Source of the DNA: Dyadobacter sp. CY347
GTDB taxonomy: Bacteria > Bacteroidota > Bacteroidia > Cytophagales > Spirosomataceae
DNA length: 64,000 bases
Reading direction: 5' to 3'
Assembly (NCBI RefSeq): GCF_021502655.1
Contig: NZ_JAKFFT010000009.1
Location: 62,001-126,000, forward strand
Part shown: piece by piece, positions 7,857 through 16,284 of the stretch
How the letters are laid out: each line of letters begins with the position of its first letter
Position numbering within the stretch: the first letter of the stretch is position 1
Made by a program: the position numbers and the translations under genes
Notes under the pieces: generated by a model
Seen by the model: only the letters and a program-made list of their open reading frames with translations
The model's database searches: none
What the model was told of the DNA's origin: nothing

Positions 7857-9433
7857 TGGAAGTGCAGCAAAGCTTGTGGGAATTCATGGCGCAGCAATCC
7901 GATAAACTCTGGAGCCAGACGCTCGCGCACATCGGGCTGACCTGCATCTCCCTCCTGATTGCCGTCGTGATAGGACTTCCACTCGGCATCTGGATCGCGC
8001 AACGGAATAAGGCGGCGTGGCTTGTGCTGGGTATTGCGGGCGTGCTGCAAACCATTCCCAGCATCGCGCTGCTAGGATTTATGATCCCATTGCTGGGCAT
8101 AGGCGCGCTTCCGGCTATTACGGCGCTCTTTTTATATGCTTTGCTTCCCATTATTAGGAACACTTACACCGGCATCCGCGGCGTAAATCCGGCTGTTACC
8201 GAATCGGCTCGGGGAATGGGCATGAGCCGCTGGCAGGTTTTGTTCAATGTGGAGCTTCCGCTGGCTATGCCGGTCATCCTTGCTGGGGTCCGCACGGCGA
8301 CGGTGATTAATGTGGGCGTTGCTACACTGGCGGCTTACATTGCGGCGGGCGGCTTGGGCGAATTTATTTTCGGTGGCATCGCGCTGAACAACTCCAACAT
8401 GATCCTCGCCGGTGCGATCCCTGCGGCATTGCTGGCCATATTTTTTGATTTGCTGCTTTCATTGGTCCAAAAAGCGAATGTCAGGAAAATGCGCAAAGTT
8501 TCTGTCGTTATGCCTGTTCTGCTGCTTTTGCTATCCTCATTTTACATTTTTCCTTATGCCGATGCCAAAGTCCTTGGCGGCTTCACACCCGAATTCATGG
8601 GCCGGGAAGATGGTTATCTGGGTTTGAAATCGAAATACAAACTGGACATGCCGACTGTCGTCATCAGTGATGCAGTAATGTACAAGGCCGCATATGAGAA
8701 AAAAATCGATGTGATCAGCGGTTACAGCACCGACGGGCGGCTTAAAGCGTACGATCTCATTACACTGGAAGACGACAAACGTATTTTCCCACCCTATTTT
8801 GCCTCTCCATTGGTTAGAAAAGAGGTTTTAATTAAATATCCTGAACTGGAAAATGCATTAAATCTCTTGTCCGGAAAGATCAACGATTCAATCATGACGG
8901 ATTTAAATTACAGGGTGGATTATCTTAAACAAAGCCCGGAAAAAGTGGCGCAGGATTTTATTTTGGCCCAAAATCTTTACAAAAAACCCCGAAACGGAAA
9001 CAAAGGCATTATCCGGCTGGGCTCCAAGATCTTTGCAGAACAATACATTCTGATCAACATGTACAAAGCGTTGATCAAAGGAAATACGGATTTAAAAGTT
9101 GAAACAAAAACAGGACTTGGCGGAACGAAGATTTGCTTTGATGCATTAACCAATAATGAAATCGATATGTATCCGGAATACACCGGAACAGGGCTTTTGG
9201 TGATTTTGAAACCGTCCAAAAATGACCTGGCGGCGCTCTCGGGCAGCCGCGAAAAGGTTTTCAATTATGTCCGGAAAGGTTTTGACGAACAGTACAACCT
9301 GCAATGGCTCACACCGATCGGTTTCAATAATGCCTATGCGTTAATGATGCGTAAAGAACAGGCACAATCCTTGAATATAAGAACTATTACAGATTTAAAA
9401 GATTATGTATCCACTGACAACCACCGCCATTAG
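7856..9433 (+). CDS. egtU: EgtU-like fused permease and substrate-binding protein with permuted binding domain
   Basis: 525 residues from ATG 7856 (TGATG overlap with the ATPase gene). Residues 20-205 are a five-helix ABC permease with the EAA loop (ESARGMGMSRWQVLF). Residues 213-236 form a further hydrophobic segment. The binding domain follows, but its lobes are exchanged: residues 238-377 match what is normally the C-terminal part of OpuBC/EgtU domains (EFMGREDGYLGL, YSTDGRLKAYDL, LEDDKRIFPPY, LNYRVD), while residues 384-517 match the normal N-terminal part (RLGSKIFAEQYIL, KTGLGGTKICFDAL, IDMYPEYTGTG, PIGFNNAYAL). The last codons overlap egtB by 29 bases. The fused permease-binding format is that of the ergothioneine importer EgtU; choline or betaine remain alternatives. 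Confidence 0.8.
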   Translation: MEVQQSLWEFMAQQSDKLWSQTLAHIGLTCISLLIAVVIGLPLGIWIAQRNKAAWLVLGIAGVLQTIPSIALLGFMIPLLGIGALPAITALFLYALLPIIRNTYTGIRGVNPAVTESARGMGMSRWQVLFNVELPLAMPVILAGVRTATVINVGVATLAAYIAAGGLGEFIFGGIALNNSNMILAGAIPAALLAIFFDLLLSLVQKANVRKMRKVSVVMPVLLLLLSSFYIFPYADAKVLGGFTPEFMGREDGYLGLKSKYKLDMPTVVISDAVMYKAAYEKKIDVISGYSTDGRLKAYDLITLEDDKRIFPPYFASPLVRKEVLIKYPELENALNLLSGKINDSIMTDLNYRVDYLKQSPEKVAQDFILAQNLYKKPRNGNKGIIRLGSKIFAEQYILINMYKALIKGNTDLKVETKTGLGGTKICFDALTNNEIDMYPEYTGTGLLVILKPSKNDLAALSGSREKVFNYVRKGFDEQYNLQWLTPIGFNNAYALMMRKEQAQSLNIRTITDLKDYVSTDNHRH

Positions 9434-10571
9434 TGAAGCATACAATCGTGTCAGGCAACATTCAGAAACGATATGCGAACCGCTTGAAACCGAAGACTAT
9501 GTGCCGCAGCCCGTTCCGTTTGTAAGTCCGCCAAAGTGGCACCTGGCGCATTCAACGTGGTTTTTTGAAACATTCATCCTCAAACCGTTTCATCCTGGTT
9601 ACCAGGTTTTTGACAACGATTACAACTATCTCTTTAATAGTTATTATAACAATGTCGGCGAACGCACCTTGCGCACCGACAGGGGAAATGTTACACGGCC
9701 TACGACTAAAAATGTGTACGCTTACCGGCAACATGTGGATCGTCATATGTCCGACCTGCTCGAAACATTGACCGATCCCGATGCATTGACGCTGGTGGAA
9801 CTTGGCATGCATCACGAGCAGCAGCATCAGGAGTTGCTGGTTACCGACATTAAATATATTCTGGGGCATAACCCGTTGTTTCCGGTTTACAAATCGGGCC
9901 ATAACCTTGTTGGTGACATCAATACGGAATCTGGTTTTGCAAGAATTTCAGAGGGCGTTTACGAAGTAGGATTCAGTGGCGACGGCTTCTGCTTTGATAA
10001 TGAACTGGGCAGGCATAAAGTGTATCTCCATGACTTTGAAATCTCCAAAACGCTGGTTACCAATGCAGAATACATACAATTTATGGAAGCAGGCGGTTAT
10101 CAGGATTTCAATTTGTGGCTGGATGCCGGCTGGTCTTGGGTGAATGAACAGGCGATTGATTCCCCTATGTACTGGCATAAAATAAAAGGTGTTTGGCATT
10201 ATTATACATTGGATGGACTACAAAAAGTAAATCCGGAAGCCATATTGAGCCACATTAACCTTTATGAGGCTTCGGCTTTTGCACAATGGAAAGGCATGCG
10301 GTTGCCGACCGAATTTGAATGGGAAATCGCGTCGGAACATTTGAATTGGGGCAAGCGCTGGGAATGGACAAACAGTGCCTATCTCCCCTATCCCGGCTTT
10401 TCCAAGGCTCCCGGTGCAGTGGGTGAATACAACGGAAAGTTCATGATCAACCAAATGGTCCTGCGCGGAGCTTCCATTGCAACTTCCCCAGAGCATAGCC
10501 GTAAAACTTACCGCAACTTTTTTCACGCACATGAGCGCTGGCAATATACCGGCATCAGGCTGGTGAAGTAA
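9405..10571 (+). CDS. egtB: Ergothioneine biosynthesis sulfoxide synthase EgtB
   Basis: 388 residues. An N-terminal DinB-like helical domain supplies the non-haem iron ligands: His49 in HLAHSTWFFE and His137/His141 in HHEQQHQELL. The C-terminal formylglycine-generating-enzyme-like domain has MRLPTEFEWE, WEWTNSAYLPYPGF and NGKFMINQMVLRGAS, typical of EgtB. The enzyme couples trimethylhistidine (hercynine) to a thiol (cysteine or gamma-glutamylcysteine) with oxygen to give a sulfoxide. egtA and egtC are not here, which fits the cysteine-using type of EgtB. The start overlaps the end of egtU by 29 bases, so expression is probably coupled. Confidence 0.93.
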   Translation: MYPLTTTAISEAYNRVRQHSETICEPLETEDYVPQPVPFVSPPKWHLAHSTWFFETFILKPFHPGYQVFDNDYNYLFNSYYNNVGERTLRTDRGNVTRPTTKNVYAYRQHVDRHMSDLLETLTDPDALTLVELGMHHEQQHQELLVTDIKYILGHNPLFPVYKSGHNLVGDINTESGFARISEGVYEVGFSGDGFCFDNELGRHKVYLHDFEISKTLVTNAEYIQFMEAGGYQDFNLWLDAGWSWVNEQAIDSPMYWHKIKGVWHYYTLDGLQKVNPEAILSHINLYEASAFAQWKGMRLPTEFEWEIASEHLNWGKRWEWTNSAYLPYPGFSKAPGAVGEYNGKFMINQMVLRGASIATSPEHSRKTYRNFFHAHERWQYTGIRLVK

Positions 10572-10589
10572 TTGAATTAACACAATATT

Positions 10590-11531
10590 ATGTCGGACAA
10601 TACATTCGCAAAAGATATACACAAGGGCCTCTCGGAGCCATCGAAGCACATTTCTTCCAAATATTTTTATGATGACATCGGCAGCGGCATTTTCCAGGAC
10701 ATTATGAAAATGCCGGAATATTACCCTACTGCCTGTGAATTTGAAATTTTGTCACTGCAAGGGAATCAGATCATTGAAAAGCTGAACTTTGATCAGCCTT
10801 TTAATATCGTGGAATTTGGCGCTGGCGATGGCATAAAGACGCGCCAATTGCTCAAAACGCTTGTTGACAAAGGTGTGCAATTCTCATACGTGCCCATTGA
10901 CATTTCAAAAAAGGCGATCGAAGAGCTTGAAGCCAACATGCTCGACCATTTGCCTGATTTACAGATCAAACCAATGATCGGAAACTACTTTTCCATGATC
11001 GAGGAACTGGCTTCTTCCGAAACGCCAAGTTTGTTCCTGTTCCTAGGAGGCAATATTGGAAATTATGAAAAAGATGAGGTGAATGATCTGCTGACCAGCT
11101 TTAACCAAAGCATGAAACCAGGAGATAAGCTGCTCACCGGCTTCGATTTACAGAAAAATCCTGCAACAATCCGCTACGCCTATGACGATCCGCAGGGCAT
11201 TACCAAGGCGTTTAATATGAATCTGCTCCACCGGATCAACCGCGAGCTGGGCGGCAACATTAAAACCAACCAGTTTGATTTTTACTCCCATTATAACCCA
11301 ATCAACGGCGAGGTGAGAAGTTATCTCGTCAGTCTGGTTGCGCAGAAAATCCATTTGCAACGCCTGGATAAATGCTATGACTTCGAGCAAAACGAGCTGA
11401 TTCGCACAGAGTTATCCAAAAAATATACATTAAAAGAAATTGAAGGAACCGCTGAGAAAAATGGCTTCCAGGTCCTGGAACATTTCCTGGATTGCAAGCA
11501 TTATTTCACGGATAGTCTTTGGGTGAAATAG
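10590..11531 (+). CDS. egtD: L-histidine N(alpha)-methyltransferase EgtD
   Basis: 313 residues. SAM-dependent methyltransferase that makes hercynine from histidine, the first step of ergothioneine synthesis. Seen: the family N-terminal motif KYFYDDIGSGIFQDIMKMPEYYPT, cut here to its core YFYDDIGSGIFQDI, the SAM-binding loop VEFGAGDGIKTRQLL and FLFLGGNIGNYE. It lies 18 bases after egtB and closes the operon. The sulfoxide lyase egtE is not in the window, so the last step must be encoded elsewhere or done by a general PLP lyase. Confidence 0.94.
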   Translation: MSDNTFAKDIHKGLSEPSKHISSKYFYDDIGSGIFQDIMKMPEYYPTACEFEILSLQGNQIIEKLNFDQPFNIVEFGAGDGIKTRQLLKTLVDKGVQFSYVPIDISKKAIEELEANMLDHLPDLQIKPMIGNYFSMIEELASSETPSLFLFLGGNIGNYEKDEVNDLLTSFNQSMKPGDKLLTGFDLQKNPATIRYAYDDPQGITKAFNMNLLHRINRELGGNIKTNQFDFYSHYNPINGEVRSYLVSLVAQKIHLQRLDKCYDFEQNELIRTELSKKYTLKEIEGTAEKNGFQVLEHFLDCKHYFTDSLWVK

Positions 11532-11575
11532 TTTGTCGCTTCACCTTAAAATATATCTCGCAATGAAGATTGAGA

Positions 11576-13423
11576 TCAATGAAAGAGAATCGCTCGACAC
11601 TCGGAATCCCCGGTTGTATAATTTACTAGAATATAATAAAAACCCTTATCAAATTTTTCTATGTTAATCTCATTATGATTCAGTAGTTTAGCCGGTGTTA
11701 CAATTCCATTAGAACCGAGAATATTAATATCCTTAATCGTTAAATTGTTCTTTGTCTCAATTGTAAGTTTCGAGCTTGCTGGATTCGGGAAAATTTTTAG
11801 TTCCTTGTTATCAATTCCATCCTCAAAATAAATATACTGGATGCTGCTAAAAGTAAATTTGCTATCTACATCAACCATTTTTAAACGGTACAAATTACTT
11901 TTCATAGGAAGATTATCCACAAACACGTAATTAATTGCCGAGTCCGAGTTGCTTATTGCTGGAATGGATCCAATTTGATGCCATTCCTTTCCATTATCAC
12001 TTCTCTGTATTTCAAAATAATCGCTATTGTCTTCGAAGGATGTTTGCCAGCGAAGATATACCGACTCAGCCTCTTTTTCTGCAAGAAATTTTTCTAGTTT
12101 AACTGGCAGCGCATCATCATTCATATACCTGGCTACTGCAAAATCATAGTCATTTCCAAATTTTGCATAACCTCCAACAATAACTTTACCGTTTTTCTGA
12201 ATTGCTACGCTAGTTCCTAAATCCCAATCATTGTAGAAGTCGGTAGTAACCTTACCATTTAAACCAAAAGAGTTATCCAAAGTTCCGTTTGCAAGATAGC
12301 GGACTAGCGCAAAATTCAGTGGGGAACCGTCGGTAAGAGCGGTAAATCCGGCTGCAATAATCTTCTGATCTGGTTGTACCAATAGGCAATTACCAACATC
12401 GTTAGTGTTGTCGAATGTAGTAATTACCATTCCATTATCTCCAAAATTTCCATCAAGAACTCCATCGTCATTATATCTCAGTAGTGCAATTTCATCATTA
12501 CCGCCGCTTGTGAGACTCGCTTTACCAAGTAGAAGTATTTTTCCACCACCATCAACAGCAACAGACTTCCCTATTGAATGAGCTCCAATTAACGTCTCAA
12601 CACTTCCCATATTTCCAAAAGTTGGGTCCATGGTTCCGTCAGGTAATAATCGTATTAGCAAGAAGGCCTCGGTATAAGTATTATTAACAAGTTGATGGTA
12701 TTCAGTGTAACCCCCTGCTAAAATCTTACCATCACTTTGAATTACGAGGCCATTAATTGACTGGAAAAGCCCGGATTCACTGATACTACAAACAGCTTTA
12801 CCACTGGTACCAAAACTAGTATTCAGACTGCCATTTTGGTCGTAACAAGCAAATGCCGCATCCATTTCAAAAAAATAGATCTCTTCAGTCGATCCGCCAG
12901 CAAGGATATTTCCGTTGGGAAGAAAAGCAAGCGAATTCACTTTGTCATCTTTACCAGCAAAATCAGTTAAGACTAATCCACCACTACCAAAAGTCAGATC
13001 TCGTTTTCCAGCGGATGTGTATCGCATAATAACAAAATCATAATTACCTCCACTCCATGCATATCCTGCAACAACTATTTTACCGTCCGGTTGTAACAGT
13101 CCTGCCTGAGCGTGAGCTTCGTCATAATTTAAATGTGTTTCTACAAACCCGTTAACTCCAAAGCTTTGATCTATTGATCCATCTGTTTTATATCTTACCA
13201 ATGAGAAATAACCCTGATAAGAGCCTGACGAGGAAGAACCAATCACAATGACTTTGCCGTCGGGCTGGATTAGGGTGGCACAAGCAAGGTTGTTGACATC
13301 GTTTATGTCAGTGACAATTTTCCCTCCTTGCCCAAATGACATATCAAGTGAACCGGGCTGAGCGTTGCTACGCCCTATGAGACATAAAAATGTGACAACG
13401 AGAACTGGAAAGTGTTTAGTCAT
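11576..13423 (-). CDS. Secreted delta-60 repeat protein with T9SS type A sorting domain
   Basis: 615 residues from the ATG at 13421-13423. This start gives a good signal peptide (MTKHFPVLVVTFLCLIGRSNA); an in-frame start 20 codons earlier would bury it. Seven delta-60 repeats follow, each with a SFG-x-GG/NG element and, about 30 residues later, a QPDGKI-like element. Seven units suggest a seven-bladed propeller, which is inference. Then comes a region with ALPVKLEKFLAEKE and WQTSFEDNSDYFEIQRS, typical before T9SS tails, and a C-terminal sorting domain (LKIFPNPASSKL to GFYYILV). Probably exported by the type IX system and attached to the surface. More AT-rich than its neighbours. Confidence 0.88.
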   Translation of the reverse strand: MTKHFPVLVVTFLCLIGRSNAQPGSLDMSFGQGGKIVTDINDVNNLACATLIQPDGKVIVIGSSSSGSYQGYFSLVRYKTDGSIDQSFGVNGFVETHLNYDEAHAQAGLLQPDGKIVVAGYAWSGGNYDFVIMRYTSAGKRDLTFGSGGLVLTDFAGKDDKVNSLAFLPNGNILAGGSTEEIYFFEMDAAFACYDQNGSLNTSFGTSGKAVCSISESGLFQSINGLVIQSDGKILAGGYTEYHQLVNNTYTEAFLLIRLLPDGTMDPTFGNMGSVETLIGAHSIGKSVAVDGGGKILLLGKASLTSGGNDEIALLRYNDDGVLDGNFGDNGMVITTFDNTNDVGNCLLVQPDQKIIAAGFTALTDGSPLNFALVRYLANGTLDNSFGLNGKVTTDFYNDWDLGTSVAIQKNGKVIVGGYAKFGNDYDFAVARYMNDDALPVKLEKFLAEKEAESVYLRWQTSFEDNSDYFEIQRSDNGKEWHQIGSIPAISNSDSAINYVFVDNLPMKSNLYRLKMVDVDSKFTFSSIQYIYFEDGIDNKELKIFPNPASSKLTIETKNNLTIKDINILGSNGIVTPAKLLNHNEINIEKFDKGFYYILVNYTTGDSECRAILFH

Positions 13424-13581
13424 TGGGAATGTTTTAAAAATTGATTGGCTAATATAATGTCCAATGCAACCTGCAACATGCATGACTTTTCCTGGGGCAA
13501 GAATGAATTATTTAAAGGCGGACTCGCAACTAGTAAACAAAGTTGCTAGGGTAATATCATCGTCAACGACCTCTCTGCTGA

Positions 13582-14007
13582 CTAAGAATAATTATTCGGA
13601 TGCAGGCAGCTTTGCCAGTATTCAAAGATGATCCTGATCCGCTTTTTCAGGTCTTCGAAGCTGTTTTCCTTTTTAAAAAATCCTTGGATTGTAGCGTCAT
13701 ACGCTACGGAAATGATGTGGGGATTATCGGCTGTGCTTAAAAAAATGAATGGGATCGACTTCTTTTTCAGATACTCATTCTGCTCGATGCGCTGACGGAG
13801 TTCCAGCCCATTCATGACCGGCATGTTGATATCGCACAGGATGACGAACGGCTGCTCTGTAGTGGTTTCAAGAAAAAGTAGTGCTTCTAACCCGTTGGAA
13901 AAGAAAATAATGGGATTTGGGATTTGTAACTCCTCTACGACGCTTTTGAGCAAAAACTGATCATCGGAATCGTCTTCAATCAATATGATAGGCCCTTTTA
14001 CTGACAT
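13582..14007 (-). CDS. Single-domain response regulator (receiver only)
   Basis: 141 residues, receiver domain only. Acidic pair EDDSDD near the N-terminus, phospho-acceptor Asp in LCDINMPVMNG, the Thr/Ser switch in FLSTADN and the Lys in GFFKKENS. This Rcp1/CheY-like type is common beside hybrid kinases in Bacteroidota. There is no output domain, so it must act by protein contact. No kinase gene adjoins it on the same strand; the nearest kinase is at 17981-19381. Confidence 0.88.
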   Translation of the reverse strand: MSVKGPIILIEDDSDDQFLLKSVVEELQIPNPIIFFSNGLEALLFLETTTEQPFVILCDINMPVMNGLELRQRIEQNEYLKKKSIPFIFLSTADNPHIISVAYDATIQGFFKKENSFEDLKKRIRIIFEYWQSCLHPNNYS

Positions 14008-14212
14008 TACAGGGATTTTAGTTCTGGTTCCTATCTGTAAATATCACATTTATTCAAACGAATACCTATTCCAACGCCAATTTGGAATAATTCGGCTTCC
14101 GAAGGTTTTCCTTCAATTTGCGCAGGCGCTTCCATGTGGACGCGCCCGCGACGATGTCTGAAATAAAACAGCTTTGAGCTGCATTAATGCCTGCCTGACA
14201 AAAGGTTGAATA

Positions 14213-14977
14213 TCAAAGGTTCATCCCACCCGAGGCTTCGATGCGCTGAGCATTGATCCAGCGGGCCCCATCAGTGCAAAGGAATGCAACGACTGCGCCA
14301 ATGTCCTGTGGCTCACCTACCCTGCCCAATGCGGTAATGGAATTTACATGGGCTTCCAGTCCCTCGTGAGCAGCAAATGCTCTTTCCGTGAAATCGGTGT
14401 GAATAATGCCTGGCGCAACCATATTAACGGTAATGCCTCTGTGACCCAACTCTTTAGCCAAGTATTTGGTCAGCACTTCGATTGCACCCTTCATGGAGGC
14501 ATAAGCGGCATAACCTGGTGTCACAAAGCGTGTTAATCCGGTTGACAGGTTGATTATGCGTCCGTTATCTGCTATGTAAGGCAATGCTTTCTGAGTCAGG
14601 AAGTAAACACCTTTGAAATGCACATTCATTAATGCATCAAAGTCCTCTTCGGTTGTATCAGCAAATTGGGAATTGGCATCGATGCCTGCATTGTTGATCA
14701 GGAAATCGAAAGTTTTGCGGTTCCAGTTGGTTTCCAGAACTGTTTGAAGGTCACTGAAAAAAGTATCAAAGTTTTTTGTGTTAGCCGTATCCAGCTGCAT
14801 GGCAACCGATTTCCTGCCCAATGATTCAATGCTCTTCACAACTTCAAGCGCTTCCTGTTCCTTGCTGCGATAGATGACAATGATGTCGTTTCCCTGTTGA
14901 GCCAGATTAAGCGCCATATTTTTTCCTAATCCTCTGCTGGCGCCCGTGATCAATGCTATTTTATTACCTTGTTCCAT
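14213..14977 (-). CDS. SDR family oxidoreductase
   Basis: 254 residues from the ATG at 14975-14977; this removes a poorly conserved 30-residue in-frame extension. Classical short-chain dehydrogenase: cofactor motif TGASRGLGKNMA, NNAG motif (LINNAGID), catalytic Ser in INLSTGL, YxxxK in YAAYASMKGAIE, and the C-terminal GGMNL. The substrate cannot be told. It lies 93 bp downstream of an AraC-type regulator on the same strand, which likely controls it. Confidence 0.88.
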   Translation of the reverse strand: MEQGNKIALITGASRGLGKNMALNLAQQGNDIIVIYRSKEQEALEVVKSIESLGRKSVAMQLDTANTKNFDTFFSDLQTVLETNWNRKTFDFLINNAGIDANSQFADTTEEDFDALMNVHFKGVYFLTQKALPYIADNGRIINLSTGLTRFVTPGYAAYASMKGAIEVLTKYLAKELGHRGITVNMVAPGIIHTDFTERAFAAHEGLEAHVNSITALGRVGEPQDIGAVVAFLCTDGARWINAQRIEASGGMNL

Positions 14978-15004
14978 ATGGTTTGTTTTTTGATTTTGAT
15001 GAAA

Positions 15005-15012
15005 CAAAAGTA
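15005..15012 (-). promoter_or_regulatory. Candidate -7 element for the SDR gene
   Basis: On the minus strand the sequence reads TACTTTTG, a TAnnTTTG match, 28 bases before the SDR start. No TTG is found at the usual 19-21 nt upstream, which would suit an activator-dependent promoter served by the adjacent AraC-type protein. Confidence 0.4.
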
Positions 15013-15070
15013 TGCCGTGCGACAAAAAGAATTCTGTCTGTTTCAAATCAAAACTTACGAAAATCAAATC

Positions 15071-15976
15071 TTATGCCCTAAAAGCGCGTGGACTCAGTGC
15101 AGTGTGTTTCTTGAAGAGATTATTAAAATGCGAAGGTTCCTCAAATCCGAGGCTATATGCGATCTCGGAAATATTCCAGTCTGTGTGTTTGAGCAAAATC
15201 TTGGATTCCTTGATAATGCGCTCAATGATGAGTTCGGTGGTAGTTTTGCCCGTTACGAGCTTCAACACCTTGTTCAGATAGTTCACATGGATTGCCAGCT
15301 GATCCGCGTAATCCTTCGCCGAACGGAACAAGAGTTTTTGATGGGGCGGTTCAATGGGAAACTGGCGTTCGAGCAGTTCGATAAACAGGGAAGAAACGCG
15401 CTTATGCGCATTGGTTTCGTTAAAAAGGCCGGTTGCCGGCTGCAATTTCTGTCCGCTATGGATCAGTTCGAGCACATAATTGCGCAACAGATCATATTTA
15501 AACGCGTAGTCAGAAGAAACTTCTCTGAACATTTTGTTAAAAATGTGCGTCACGTCTCCGATCTGCTCATCATTCAGAAAAAAAACAGGAACATTCCCTG
15601 GCTTAAAAACGGGCAGGTCTTTTAACAAAATCCCGCTGTTGTTCTGGGTTAGAAAATCTTCCGAAAAAATGCAGAATATCCCGGATTGCTTGTCATCGAG
15701 CGGCTCCCAGTTATAGGGAATCTGCGGCGTAGCAAATAGCAGCGCATTATGCTCGATATCAATGACTTTGTCAGCATACTCGGCGCGGTTTCTACCAAGG
15801 ATCAGACTGATCTTATAATATGCCCTGCGGTTATAAGGCACTGTTTTTGGCTTGGAATCCCTGAAAAGATCCTCTGTTCTGAAAATGTTGAAATGACCGA
15901 TCTCCTTCTGGACCGGTTCGGGGATCAGCTGTGAAGTGTCTTTGTAAAATTCCGGGATTGAAGTCGGTTTGTCCAT
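15071..15976 (-). CDS. AraC family transcriptional regulator
   Basis: 301 residues from the ATG at 15974-15976, preferred because a full promoter sits directly before it. The N-terminal cupin-like sensory domain spans about residues 1-190 (PYNRRAYYKISLILG, NALLFATPQIPYNWEPL). The C-terminal double helix-turn-helix has YADQLAIHVNYLNKVLK and SEIAYSLGFEEPSHFNNLFKKHTALSP. It lies just upstream of the SDR gene; activation of that gene, and perhaps autoregulation, are inferred from position. Confidence 0.88.
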   Translation of the reverse strand: MDKPTSIPEFYKDTSQLIPEPVQKEIGHFNIFRTEDLFRDSKPKTVPYNRRAYYKISLILGRNRAEYADKVIDIEHNALLFATPQIPYNWEPLDDKQSGIFCIFSEDFLTQNNSGILLKDLPVFKPGNVPVFFLNDEQIGDVTHIFNKMFREVSSDYAFKYDLLRNYVLELIHSGQKLQPATGLFNETNAHKRVSSLFIELLERQFPIEPPHQKLLFRSAKDYADQLAIHVNYLNKVLKLVTGKTTTELIIERIIKESKILLKHTDWNISEIAYSLGFEEPSHFNNLFKKHTALSPRAFRA

Positions 15977-15979
15977 AAA

Positions 15980-16011
15980 CAAAGTTACAAAATTCAATCC
16001 CGGAATTTCAA
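15980..16011 (-). promoter_or_regulatory. Bacteroidota-type promoter of the AraC gene
   Basis: Minus strand: TTG at 16011-16009, a 21-nt spacer, then TAACTTTG at 15987-15980. This fits the TTG-N19/21-TAnnTTTG consensus. The -7 element ends only 3 bases before the ATG, so the transcript may be nearly leaderless. The -33 part lies right at the end of the UBP zinc-finger gene. Confidence 0.5.
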
Positions 16012-16014
16012 GGC

Positions 16015-16284
16015 TTAATTGTATTCAACGAACGATTCGTCCTTATAACACCAAAGCCACTGTTCTCCCGGCTCGGCTGAGCTGGCAACGGGATGGCCTG
16101 TGTGGTGATAGTGCTTGGTCATATGCTTGGCGGGCGAGCTGTCGCAGCATAAGGTTGCTCCGCAAGTCTGGCAGGTGCGCAGATGCAGCCATCTTCCATA
16201 GACTTTTACACATTCCTCGCATTCGTATGCCGCCGCTTTTTTAATATCAGTAATCTCGCTGATGTGTTGACAAACCTGCTCCAT
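16015..16284 (-). CDS. UBP-type zinc finger protein
   Basis: 89 residues, essentially one zf-UBP domain: C-x2-C in ECEECV, CQTCGATLCC, then the His cluster KHYHHTGHPV and WLWCY near the end. In eukaryotes the fold binds ubiquitin C-termini; in bacteria the role is unknown. It overlaps the receiver-thioredoxin reductase gene by one base and is the third gene of the kinase operon, so a part in that signalling route is likely. Confidence 0.85.
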   Translation of the reverse strand: MEQVCQHISEITDIKKAAAYECEECVKVYGRWLHLRTCQTCGATLCCDSSPAKHMTKHYHHTGHPVASSAEPGEQWLWCYKDESFVEYN

